A stretch of DNA of 64,000 nt, from NCBI RefSeq assembly GCF_022815725.1, contig NZ_JALGRF010000012.1:1-64000 (forward strand), given 5' to 3'. Shown here piece after piece: positions 37,061 to 44,572 of this stretch. Positions within the stretch are counted from its first letter, which is position 1, and each line of letters starts with the position of its first letter. Origin of the DNA: Streptomyces sp. APSN-46.1. GTDB taxonomy: Bacteria; Actinomycetota; Actinomycetes; Streptomycetales; Streptomycetaceae. Position numbers and translations under genes: made by a program. Below the pieces are notes generated by a model, which saw only the letters and a list, made by a program, of their open reading frames with translations, was not told the origin of the DNA and made no database searches.

Positions 37061-37218
37061 GGACAGCTGCCCTGCAGGTGCAGCGGTCCGGACCCTGTGT
37101 CCTGTGCCGGGGCGGCTCGCGTCCCGGTGACAGGCACTAGATTCGCCGCCGTCCGAACCGGGCGGAAGGGGAACCGGCTGGCCCCAACAGGCCATGGACG
37201 GACCAGTCCAGGGCACAC

Positions 37219-37262
37219 GGCAGGCCCAACGGCAGGCCCAACGGCAGGCCCAACGGCAGGCC
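37219..37262. repeat. Tandem 12-bp repeat
   Basis: Three copies of ggcaggcccaac and a partial fourth are found in the 388-bp gap 36964-37351, which otherwise holds only the 5' region of the secreted-protein gene, the terminator at 37271 and a triple cttgggggg repeat at 37320-37345. No gene is seen there. Confidence 0.75.
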
Positions 37263-37270
37263 AAGACGAA

Positions 37271-37313
37271 AGCCGCCCGGCGGGATCACATGTGGTGATC
37301 CGGCCGGGCGGCT
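37271..37313 (-). terminator. Hairpin downstream of the LuxR-type regulator
   Basis: A 19-bp stem (agccgcccggcgggatcac against ggtgatccggccgggcggct, one mismatch) with an ATGT-type loop lies 39 bp beyond the stop of the minus-strand regulator. Confidence 0.8.
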
Positions 37314-37351
37314 CGGGTGCTTGGGGGGCTTGGGGGGCTTGGGGGCGAGGC

Positions 37352-38344
37352 CTACGCGTGCGCGGGCAGCCAGCCCTGCTGGACCGCGCGGACGCCGGCC
37401 TCGAAGCGGCTGCGGGCGCCCAGCCGGTCCATCAGCTCGTTGGCGATGCGCCGCGCCGTACGCGAGGACACCCCCAGACGCTTGGCGATCGCATCGTCCG
37501 TGTGCCCCTCCGCCAGCAGCCGGACCGCCGCCGACTGCTGCGCGGTCAGCCCGTGCGGGCCCAGTACCGCCACCTCCGCCAGCGGCTGCGCCGAAGCCCA
37601 CGTCGACTCGAAGAGCGCGCACAGGGCGACGAGCGTCCCGTGCCCGGTGAGGACGACCGCCCCGGCGGAGGAGTCGTCACTCACCGGGATCAGCGCCGTC
37701 CGGCGATCCACGATGAGCATCCGGGTGGGCAGCGACGGCGCCGTACGCACCTGCCCGCCCAGCTCCGCAAGCCAGTTGGCGTGCTCGACGGACGGACGGT
37801 TGTTACGGACGCTGTCCAGGTAGACGGTGCGCATCCGCACCCCGCGCTCCAGCAACTGCCGGTTGAGCGGGCGGGAGGCGGCGAGGGCCGACGCGCTGAG
37901 CGTGGCGTCCGGGGAGAACGCGAGCAGTTCCTCCCGCGTCTCCCGGGTCAGCGTGACCAGCCGGTCGCGGACCGCGTCGAGGCCGATGAGCTGCTCCACA
38001 CCGGGATGGCTGGCGGAGGGCCGCAGTTCCGAGTATTCGGAGATCAGCCGGGCGGCGGCCGCTCGCGAGGCTTCCAACCGCTGCTGCCGGGCGGCGAGTT
38101 CGGCCTGCCCGCGGGCCATGAGGATCTCCATGCCGATGTCCGGTGAGACCGCGCGCAGCCGGCCGCTGTCCTCGGCGGACGGCTGGACCAGGGCCAGTTC
38201 GCTGAGCATGTCCAGGGCCTCGCGCACGTCGTCCTGCGTGGACCCCACCGCGGCGGCGAGCGCCGCGACCCCCGACGTGGGCGCCATGAGCATGGCGCGG
38301 TAGACGGCCTCGGCTCTGGCGTCGAGCCCGAGTTCGGTCAACAT
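37352..38344 (-). CDS. TrmB-like/LuxR C-terminal transcriptional regulator
   Basis: A 330-residue protein. The first 70 residues form a TrmB-type winged helix (ELGLDARAEAVYRAMLMAPT). The central part is a phospholipase-D-like sensor fold (ERGVRMRTVYLDSVRN, TRMLIVDRRTALIPV). The last 60 residues are a LuxR helix-turn-helix (GLTAQQSAAVRLLAEGHTDD, then AIAKRLGVSSRTARRIANEL). The ATG at 38344 follows gggggacc. Regulators of this layout often adjoin small peptide genes in Streptomyces; here two small genes are divergent. Confidence 0.88.
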   Translation of the reverse strand: MLTELGLDARAEAVYRAMLMAPTSGVAALAAAVGSTQDDVREALDMLSELALVQPSAEDSGRLRAVSPDIGMEILMARGQAELAARQQRLEASRAAAARLISEYSELRPSASHPGVEQLIGLDAVRDRLVTLTRETREELLAFSPDATLSASALAASRPLNRQLLERGVRMRTVYLDSVRNNRPSVEHANWLAELGGQVRTAPSLPTRMLIVDRRTALIPVSDDSSAGAVVLTGHGTLVALCALFESTWASAQPLAEVAVLGPHGLTAQQSAAVRLLAEGHTDDAIAKRLGVSSRTARRIANELMDRLGARSRFEAGVRAVQQGWLPAHA

Positions 38345-38483
38345 GTGGTCCCCCAACCTCAGTGTCTGACTGTCGCGCTGATCATCTCAGAGGGGTGCGC
38401 GAGCTGGACAGATGTGGCCACGTCCGGAAGCGTCCAGCGCCGTTGGCGGTCGGGCAGGGCCGACACGGGCGACCGTAGAGGGC

Positions 38484-38774
38484 ATGTACCTCGTTCACGC
38501 CCGGCTGTGCACGATTCCCCCGGCCTTGGTCCCCGACGACCTGCGCGAGGCTGCCCGTGCGGGGCTGGCGGTGCGGGACCGGGTCGAGCACCTGGCCGTA
38601 CACCCGCAGTCCGCACACCACTTCACCCTCGGCTTCTACCTGCTGTCGGACTCCCTGGAGGAGGCCGAGCAGCGGGCGGAAGCCATCTGCCTGCGCCTTC
38701 TGGGGGCGCGCGTGCTGCCGCCGGCGCGGCTGCTGGGCGTGGGCGTACCTCTGATGCCGGTGTGGCTGACCTGA
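38484..38774 (+). CDS. Small protein of unknown function
   Basis: A 96-residue protein without signal peptide or recognised domain. It reads like a small alpha/beta protein (SAHHFTLGFYLLSDSLEEAE) and begins 139 bp from the divergent LuxR-type regulator. The ATG at 38484 has agaggg upstream. Its stop lies inside a pentamer repeat. Regulation by the neighbouring regulator is likely. Confidence 0.6.
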   Translation: MYLVHARLCTIPPALVPDDLREAARAGLAVRDRVEHLAVHPQSAHHFTLGFYLLSDSLEEAEQRAEAICLRLLGARVLPPARLLGVGVPLMPVWLT

Positions 38775-38800
38775 GCTGACCTGACCTGACCTGACCTGAG
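38766..38800. repeat. Tandem pentamer repeat over a stop codon
   Basis: Seven units of ctgac/ctgag run from 38766 to 38800. They include the stop codon of the 96-aa gene (38772-38774). Confidence 0.75.
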
Positions 38801-38978
38801 CGGCGGCCGGCCGGTGTGTGTCCGCATCCGTCCAGGGACGGTTTGGGCCAGCCGCAGGCCCTTCTGCGGTGGCGCGGGCCCGGCTTAGCTGTGTCTCACC
38901 GGAAAGGGACGGCGCCACCGCGGGGCGCAGGACCGGCCGGGACCACCACAGCCGCTTGCCCGAAGGGAACCGGACACC

Positions 38979-39125
38979 ATGAGCATCACCCGCATCGCCC
39001 AGGCCGCCGCGGTCGCCGCCCTCGCCCTCGCCCTCGCCACCCCGGCCGTGGCCTGCGCCGCCACCCTCCCGTCGCCCTCGGAGTCCCCGGTCGTCTCGAC
39101 GACGGACGACATGAGCTGGCAGTAG
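38979..39125 (+). CDS. Small secreted peptide
   Basis: A 48-residue peptide with a clear signal sequence (RIAQAAAVAALALALATPAV, then ACA). It leaves about 22 mature residues, Ser/Pro-rich and acidic, ending TTDDMSWQ. The ATG at 38979 has cgaaggg upstream. It lies near a LuxR-type regulator and is followed by a terminator, so it is probably a single transcript. It could be a signalling peptide or a developmental secreted peptide. Confidence 0.6.
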   Translation: MSITRIAQAAAVAALALALATPAVACAATLPSPSESPVVSTTDDMSWQ

Positions 39126-39187
39126 GCCGCCGCAGCCGCCGCACCGGAAGGCCGCCGGGGCCCGGCGGCGTGACCCGTGCCACGGCA

Positions 39188-39216
39188 CAGCCCCCGCGTC
39201 CGGAATGCGGGGGCTG
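39188..39216 (+). terminator. Hairpin after the secreted peptide gene
   Basis: A perfect 10-bp stem (cagcccccgc / gcgggggctg) with a 9-base loop, 63 bp past the peptide stop. Confidence 0.75.
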
Positions 39217-39234
39217 CCGCGTTAACCTCGAACG

Positions 39235-39324
39235 GTGGATCCGAAGACCAGAAACCGTGTCATGGCCGGTGTGCTCGTGCTGATGTTCGCCGTCGTCGCC
39301 GTGGCGGCCGCCCTGGGCCAGTAG
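39235..39324 (+). CDS. Candidate 29-residue membrane micropeptide
   Basis: A GTG-started frame of 29 residues: a basic leader (DPKTRNR), one hydrophobic helix (VMAGVLVLMFAVVAVAAALG) and a final Gln before TAG. A TAACCT -10-like box lies just upstream of the GTG, as in leaderless Streptomyces genes. There is no ribosome binding site. Size and context fit a single-pass membrane micropeptide; function unknown. Confidence 0.5.
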   Translation: MDPKTRNRVMAGVLVLMFAVVAVAAALGQ

Positions 39325-39339
39325 ACGGGCGCCGCCGGA

Positions 39340-40329
39340 TCACCAGGCGAAGGCCTCCGGGGACGGCCCCGGCCCGGGGAAGATCTCGTCCAGCCCGGCC
39401 AGCACCTCCTCGCTCAGCTCCAGCTCCAGCGCGCGCAGGGCACTGTCCAGCTGCTCGGCGGTGCGCGGGCCGACGATGGGGCCCGTCACTCCCGGCCGGG
39501 TGAGCAGCCAGGCCAGCGCCGTCTCGCCGGGCTCCAGGCCGTGCTTGTCGAGCAGGTCCTCGTACGCCTGTACCTGGGCCCGTACGGAGGAGTTGGCCAG
39601 CGCGTCCGCCGACCGTCCGGAGGCGCGGCGGCCGCCCTCGACCTCCTTCTTGATGACCCCGCCCAGCAGGCCGCCGTGCAGCGGGGACCAGGGGATGACC
39701 CCGAGGCCGTAGTCCTGGGCCGCCGGGATGACCTCCATCTCCGCGCGGCGCTCGGCGAGGTTGTAGAGGCACTGCTCGCTGACCAGGCCGACCATCCCGC
39801 GTCGGGCGGCCGCCTCGTTGGCCTGGGCGATCTTGTAGCCGGGGAAGTTCGAGGATCCTACGTACAGGATCTTCCCCTGCTGGATCAGTACGTCCACGGC
39901 CTGCCAGATCTCCTCGAAGGGGGTCCGGCGGTCGACGTGGTGGAACTGGTAGACGTCGATGTAGTCGGTCTGGAGCCGCGTGAGGCTCGCCTCGACGGCC
40001 CGGCGGATGTTCAGCGCCGAGAGCCGGTCCTCGTTGGGCCACGTCTCGCCCTCGCGGGACATGGAGCCGTAGACCTTCGTGGCCAGGACCGTCTTCTCGC
40101 GCCGGCCGCCGCCCCGGCCGAACCAGCTGCCGATGATCTCCTCGGTACGCCCCTTGTTCTCACCCCACCCATAGACGTTGGCCGTGTCCACGAAGTTCAG
40201 ACCCGCGTCGAGCGCGGCATCCAGGATCGCGTGGCTGGTGGATTCGTCTGTCTGAGGACCGAAGTTCATCGTGCCGAGAACGAGTCGGCTGACCTTGAGT
40301 CCCGTGCGTCCGAGCTGCGTGTACTTCAT
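39340..40329 (-). CDS. Aldo/keto reductase
   Basis: A 329-residue TIM-barrel NADPH oxidoreductase of the Kv-beta-like group. The catalytic tetrad is visible: Asp48 (FVDTANVYG), Tyr53, Lys85 (LATKVYG) and His130 (YQFHHVD). The coenzyme-binding end has GVTGPIVGPRTAEQL. The ATG at 40329 follows gggggtc. The carbonyl substrate is unknown. Confidence 0.92.
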   Translation of the reverse strand: MKYTQLGRTGLKVSRLVLGTMNFGPQTDESTSHAILDAALDAGLNFVDTANVYGWGENKGRTEEIIGSWFGRGGGRREKTVLATKVYGSMSREGETWPNEDRLSALNIRRAVEASLTRLQTDYIDVYQFHHVDRRTPFEEIWQAVDVLIQQGKILYVGSSNFPGYKIAQANEAAARRGMVGLVSEQCLYNLAERRAEMEVIPAAQDYGLGVIPWSPLHGGLLGGVIKKEVEGGRRASGRSADALANSSVRAQVQAYEDLLDKHGLEPGETALAWLLTRPGVTGPIVGPRTAEQLDSALRALELELSEEVLAGLDEIFPGPGPSPEAFAW

Positions 40330-40390
40330 GACCCCCAAGCCAACTGCTTAGAGTCCGCTCCAGGCAAGGGCACCCCGCGAACCCACTGAT

Positions 40391-41185
40391 TTATGCGACA
40401 ACGCGCGCGGCGAGCTCGCGTACCGCGTTGGCGACGGCTCGGGAGTCCTTGCGCAGGATCTTGGAGTGGTTGCTCGCGACCTTCGCGCTGACGCGGATGT
40501 TCGGGTTGCGGGCGAGCACCGGGTCGAGGTTGGCGCGTATCTGTTCCATCAGCTTCGGGTCGCCGCCCAGGTTGCCGCCGGTGGCGAGGACGTACCGGGC
40601 CGGTACGGTCAGACGGTCGAAGACCGGGTTGAGGGCGGCGGGCGCGCAGAGCTCGTTGACCTCGATGTTGATCTCGGCGTGTTGCGCGGCGCTCATCCGC
40701 GCGGCCAGGCCGAGCGGGCGGGCGATCGGGAACAGCGGGCTCAGCCGGCGGAACAGCTTGCGGATCTGTTCCTTGTTGGCCTCGTCGAGCCACTCGTGCG
40801 GCAGGGCGCCGTCCACCGACACCGCCCCCAGGACGCGGTCCGGATTCCGGGCGGCCCAGTGCATGGCGAGCATGGCGCCGTAGGACCAGCCCACCAGGAT
40901 CGGCCGGTCCACGCCCCTGGCGGTGAGGACGGCGTCGAGGTCGCGGAGGCACGCCTCGAACGAGTAGTCCGTGGCGCGCTTCGATTTGCCGCGGGCGCGC
41001 TCGTCGTAGGTGATGTGCCGGTAGTCGCCGCCGAGTTCGGTGATGACGCGCCGCCAGTGCGACTGGTCGGCGTACGAGCCATTGAGGTAGACCACGGGAC
41101 GGCCGGGCCCGCCGGTGTCGGTCACGGCCAGTGCGGTGTCATCGATCGACACCATGCCGGTCCAGGCGGACTGCTTGACGGTCAT
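40391..41185 (-). CDS. Alpha/beta hydrolase
   Basis: A 264-residue alpha/beta hydrolase. The nucleophile elbow is GWSYGAM (near Ser98), the early oxyanion segment is YLNGSYADQSHW, and the acid residue is probably in the VSVDGALPHEW/TGGNLGGDP region with His in ASNHSKIL. It begins 10 bp after the DUF4097 gene on the same strand, so the two form an operon. The natural ester or lactone is unknown. Confidence 0.88.
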   Translation of the reverse strand: MTVKQSAWTGMVSIDDTALAVTDTGGPGRPVVYLNGSYADQSHWRRVITELGGDYRHITYDERARGKSKRATDYSFEACLRDLDAVLTARGVDRPILVGWSYGAMLAMHWAARNPDRVLGAVSVDGALPHEWLDEANKEQIRKLFRRLSPLFPIARPLGLAARMSAAQHAEINIEVNELCAPAALNPVFDRLTVPARYVLATGGNLGGDPKLMEQIRANLDPVLARNPNIRVSAKVASNHSKILRKDSRAVANAVRELAARVVA

Positions 41186-41195
41186 GGTTTGCCTT

Positions 41196-41861
41196 TCAGA
41201 GGCTGCGGGCGGCGATGTCGCCGTGGGCGGTGGTCGCGTGGATGTTCAGGGCGGCGGCGCCTTCGGTGTTCTTGAGGGCGTTGTGGATCCGGCCGTAGGA
41301 GGTGCCGGCGTCCAGGGAGGCGGAGACTCCGCGGGCGGCGCCGACCGAGATATCGCCGTACTCGGTGCGCAGCGTGACCGTGCCGCGCACGGCCTCGGCG
41401 ATGCGGAGGTCGCCCTTCTGGGTGCTGATCTCGGCGGGGCCGCCCAGGCGGCCGACCGAGATGTCGCCGGCGAGGAGGGTGAGTCGGGCGCTCGCGGCCT
41501 CGTCGAGCTTGACCGAGCCCTGCGCGCCCTCGAAGGCGACGTCGCCGAGCCGTCCGACGCCCCGGAGCTCGGCGCCGGCCGCCTTCGCCTCGATGCGGGA
41601 GCCGGCGGGCAGCTGGATGGTCACCTCGATGGATCCGGAAGCGCCGAGGATCCGGTTCGCCGCCGGTGCCTCGATCCGCAGGACGCCGTCGCCGTAGGCG
41701 ACCGTGGTCTGCTCCGCCGCCTTCACGTCGCGGCCCTTCGAGGCGTCCGCGGGCAGGACCTCGACCGTGGTGTCGGCCCGGTCGGCGGCGATGAACCGGA
41801 TGCGTCCCGCGGGGATGTCGAGGACGGCGGAGACCGGGGCGGGGGTGTCGAACTTCTGCAT
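41196..41861 (-). CDS. DUF4097 beta-strand repeat protein
   Basis: A 221-residue soluble protein of the DUF4097 beta-helix family. Repeated short strands (GDISVGRLGG, GDLRIAEAVRG, YGDISVGAARG, HGDIAARSL) form a right-handed parallel beta-solenoid. The ATG at 41861 has gaagga upstream. Such proteins often sit beside a regulator, as here (42089, divergent), with a GTTGC-rich control region between. No enzyme activity is known. Confidence 0.85.
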   Translation of the reverse strand: MQKFDTPAPVSAVLDIPAGRIRFIAADRADTTVEVLPADASKGRDVKAAEQTTVAYGDGVLRIEAPAANRILGASGSIEVTIQLPAGSRIEAKAAGAELRGVGRLGDVAFEGAQGSVKLDEAASARLTLLAGDISVGRLGGPAEISTQKGDLRIAEAVRGTVTLRTEYGDISVGAARGVSASLDAGTSYGRIHNALKNTEGAAALNIHATTAHGDIAARSL

Positions 41862-41890
41862 CGTTCTGTCCTTCGGCTCGTTGTTTCTGA

Positions 41891-42030
41891 CAACGCAAAC
41901 GCTACGTTGCCTTCGAGATTCTTGGCAACATCTCCGTTGCACAGAATCAGCATCATCGCAGGTAGAAGCCACATTATCGTTGCAACAGTCCTGGTTTTAA
42001 CGCAACGACAGCAATCCTGTTCGTTGCGTT
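41891..42030. promoter_or_regulatory. GTTGC-box cluster between the DUF4097 operon and the HTH regulator
   Basis: Several dyads share a GTTGC/GCAAC core: CAACG-N9-CGTTG (41891-41909), GCAAC-N6-GTTGC (41925-41940), GTTGCAAC (41979-41986) and a perfect 10-bp arm pair aacgcaacga / tcgttgcgtt with a 12-bp spacer (41999-42030). They occupy the 227-bp divergent region and probably bind the regulator at 42089. Confidence 0.6.
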
Positions 42031-42088
42031 GGATTGGGAGTGAACGCTATGCTGGAGCATCAAGGAAGAAGCGTGAAGGGAGATCGCG

Positions 42089-42823
42089 ATGCCGGGAGGC
42101 AGGCTCACCCAGCAGGAACGCCAGCAGATCGCGCTGGGGATGGCCGACGGCCTCGCCTATGCGGAGATCGCCAGACGTCTCGATCGTCCGACCTCGACGA
42201 TCACGCGGGAGGTGATGCGCAACGGCGGCCCCACCGCCTACCGCGCCGACCTGGCCCACCGCGCCACCGAACGCCGTGCCCACCGGCGCAGGCAGACCGC
42301 ATCCAAGGGGGCCCAGGCGGCCCCGCAGGCCCACGGACGGGACGCCGAGGCCGTGCGCGAGTACGAGGAGACGTTCACCGCCGTCCTCATGGCTTCGGGC
42401 ATGCCCACGATGATGTCCCGGGTGATGGCCTGCCTCACCCTCACCGACACCGGCAGCCTCACCGCGTCCGAACTCGTCCAGCGGCTCCAGGTCAGCCCGG
42501 CGTCCATCTCCAAAGCGGTCAAGTTCCTTGAGAGCCAGGGCTTCGTCCGCCGGGAACGCGACGAACGCCGCCGCGAGCGCTACGTCGTCGACGACGACAT
42601 CTGGTACCAGTCGATGATCGCCAGCGCCCGGTCCACTGCCCAGATCGTCGAGACAGCACGGCAGGGCGTCGGCGTCCTCGGCCCCCACACCCCGGCCGCC
42701 GCCCGCCTGGAGAACGTCGCCCGCTTCCTCGACTTCGTCTCCGAGAGCATCACCCGCGCCGCGGAGCAGGCCCGCGAGATCCTCCACACGAAACCCGAAA
42801 CGACCTCAGGCGGCACTACCTGA
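42089..42823 (+). CDS. HTH regulator with an IS30-like N-terminal and GbsR/MarR-like C-terminal domain
   Basis: A 244-residue protein. Residues about 5-70 look like the N-terminal helix-turn-helix of IS30 transposases (LTQQERQQIALGMADGLAYA, then EIARRLDRPTSTITREV and RADLAHRATERRAHRRR). Residues about 95-235 form a GbsR/MarR-like winged helix (LTASELVQRLQVSPASISKA, then VKFLESQGFVRRERDERRRE). No DDE catalytic domain is present, so it is a regulator and not a transposase. The ATG at 42089 follows gaaggga. It is divergent from the DUF4097 operon, its likely target. Confidence 0.85.
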   Translation: MPGGRLTQQERQQIALGMADGLAYAEIARRLDRPTSTITREVMRNGGPTAYRADLAHRATERRAHRRRQTASKGAQAAPQAHGRDAEAVREYEETFTAVLMASGMPTMMSRVMACLTLTDTGSLTASELVQRLQVSPASISKAVKFLESQGFVRRERDERRRERYVVDDDIWYQSMIASARSTAQIVETARQGVGVLGPHTPAAARLENVARFLDFVSESITRAAEQAREILHTKPETTSGGTT

Positions 42824-42924
42824 GCCCTGGCCCCAGCGACTTCAGCTCAACTGGGGCTGACCGTGGAGCCGCCATAGACTCAAAGGGCGGGGACTGGGGG
42901 GGATGGCAACCTCAGGAGGATGCG

Positions 42925-43608
42925 ATGTTGCGGCACACCAGACTGGCCGGCGAATCGGCGGACTACCTCGACGCCCGCGAAGAGCTGCGCCTGGCCGAGA
43001 TCGACCTCATGCGCCACCGCGAGAAGGTCGCGGCCCAGCGACGGGCGCTCCCTCAGGGGCCACCCGTCGACGACTACGTCTTCGTCGAGGGCCCCGCCGA
43101 CCTCGACGCCGGCGACACACCGGTCCGCGAGGTCACTTTGAGCGCGTTGTTCACCGCCACGGACCGCCCGCTGATCGTCTACCACTTCATGTACGGCAAG
43201 CTGCAGACCGCCCCCTGCCCGATGTGCACCCTTTGGATCGACGGCTTCAACGGCATCGCACACCACATCGCCCGCAACGCCGACTTCGTCATCGCCGCGG
43301 CCGCCGACGTGTCCGCCCTCCGGCAGCACGCCCGCAACCGCGGCTGGCACCGGCTACGGCTCCTGAGCTGCGCCGAAAGCACGTTCAAGTACGACCTGGG
43401 CAGCGAGGACAAGGACGGCGAACAGGACTCCACCATCTCCGTCTTCACCCGCGACGGCGACGGCACGGTCCGCCATTTCTACTCCGCCCACCCACGCATG
43501 GCCGACGACATCGACGAGCGCGGCATCGACCTCCTGGCCCCCGTCTGGCACCTCCTCGACCTGACCCCGCAGGGCCGCGACGACTGGTACCCGAGCCTCG
43601 ACTACTGA
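42925..43608 (+). CDS. DUF899 thioredoxin-like protein
   Basis: A 227-residue protein of the DUF899 (AhpC/TSA-like thioredoxin fold) family. The reactive-site region is TAPCPMCTLW, a CxxC in the expected loop, and the C-terminal part has TVRHFYSAHPRMADDIDERG, then DLLAPVWHLLDLTPQGR. It may act as a peroxidase- or reductase-like protein; its substrate is not known. The ATG at 42925 follows aggagg. The 191 bp downstream (43609-43799) hold no convincing gene. Confidence 0.88.
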   Translation: MLRHTRLAGESADYLDAREELRLAEIDLMRHREKVAAQRRALPQGPPVDDYVFVEGPADLDAGDTPVREVTLSALFTATDRPLIVYHFMYGKLQTAPCPMCTLWIDGFNGIAHHIARNADFVIAAAADVSALRQHARNRGWHRLRLLSCAESTFKYDLGSEDKDGEQDSTISVFTRDGDGTVRHFYSAHPRMADDIDERGIDLLAPVWHLLDLTPQGRDDWYPSLDY

Positions 43609-43799
43609 CCGTTCCTCAGTGTTGGGCACGAACGTTGAGGGCCCAGGGGGTATCGCCTCTCAGCTGCTCTTCGAATTCGACGACCATCTCGCCGCGCGGG
43701 CCCACCCACTAGGTAGGCACTGATCACCATCAGTACCGCGCCCGGACCAGATGCGGCCGGACCCTCACCCGATCGGTGGAGAGTCGGCCTGACGGGGTG

Positions 43800-44495
43800 T
43801 TACGCGTGCTGCCGCTCGGGCCGGTAAGGGCCGCCGATGCCCCACGCCTGGTGCAGGACCGCCGCGAACTCCCCGGCCAGCCGGTGCTCGCCGGAGGCGT
43901 TGGGGTGCGTGCCGTCGTAGGTGTCGTGGTGGATGTCGTACGAGGACGGGCGCGCGCCCAGCAGGATCGGGGAGGCGTCGGTGGTCAGGTCGGCGACCGC
44001 CTTCGCGAGGAGCTCGTTGAAGCGCGCGACCTGCGCCGCGAAGGGCGCGTCGGACTCGGCGCGGACGTTCGGTATGACGGGGAGCAGGATCATCCGGATG
44101 CCGGGGCGGGCGGCGCGGGCCTCCGCGATGAACCGGCGGGCGTTGGCGGCGGTCTGCTCGGCGTCGGTGTAGAAGCCGAGGTCGATGAGCCCGAGGGAGA
44201 CGAGCAGGACGTCGGCCTTGCCGGCGCGGGCGGCGGGGCCGATGAGGGGGGCCATGTGCTGCCAGCCCTCGCCCCAGCCGGCGAGGTGGCGGCGGGCGTG
44301 GTCCGGGAAGCCGGGGTCGGCGTACTCGTGGCTGGTGGGGGCGTCGGCGAAGGTGTCGTACACCTCGCAGCGCGGGCCGACGATCTTGTACGGGCCGCCG
44401 AAGGCCGCGTTGAGGTGCTGCCACATCCGGTAGCGCCAGGTGTAGTCGCCGGCGCGTCCGATGGTCATGGAGTCGCCGACGAACATGAAACGCAT
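43800..44495 (-). CDS. SGNH/GDSL hydrolase
   Basis: A 231-residue SGNH-fold esterase. Block I is MFVGDSMTIG with the catalytic Ser9, a glycine/aspartate-bearing block is LVSLGLIDLGF, and block V is YDGTHPNASGEH with the Asp-x-x-His pair. No signal peptide is seen. The ATG at 44495 was used. Substrate specificity is not predictable; family members include lipases, esterases and carbohydrate deacetylases. Confidence 0.92.
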   Translation of the reverse strand: MRFMFVGDSMTIGRAGDYTWRYRMWQHLNAAFGGPYKIVGPRCEVYDTFADAPTSHEYADPGFPDHARRHLAGWGEGWQHMAPLIGPAARAGKADVLLVSLGLIDLGFYTDAEQTAANARRFIAEARAARPGIRMILLPVIPNVRAESDAPFAAQVARFNELLAKAVADLTTDASPILLGARPSSYDIHHDTYDGTHPNASGEHRLAGEFAAVLHQAWGIGGPYRPERQHA

Positions 44496-44572
44496 CCGGT
44501 CATCATCGCGGATCGCGCGGCATGAGCCGCTGTGACGCCGGACACGCGGGGCGGGCTGGCACGCTTGGAGTC

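Noticed and set aside
37219..37345. Short tandem repeats that could suggest a CRISPR array
   Set aside because: Units are 9-12 bp with no spacers, so this is not a CRISPR array.
42089..42300. IS30 transposase
   Set aside because: Only the N-terminal helix-turn-helix resembles IS30; the DDE catalytic domain is absent and a MarR-like domain follows.
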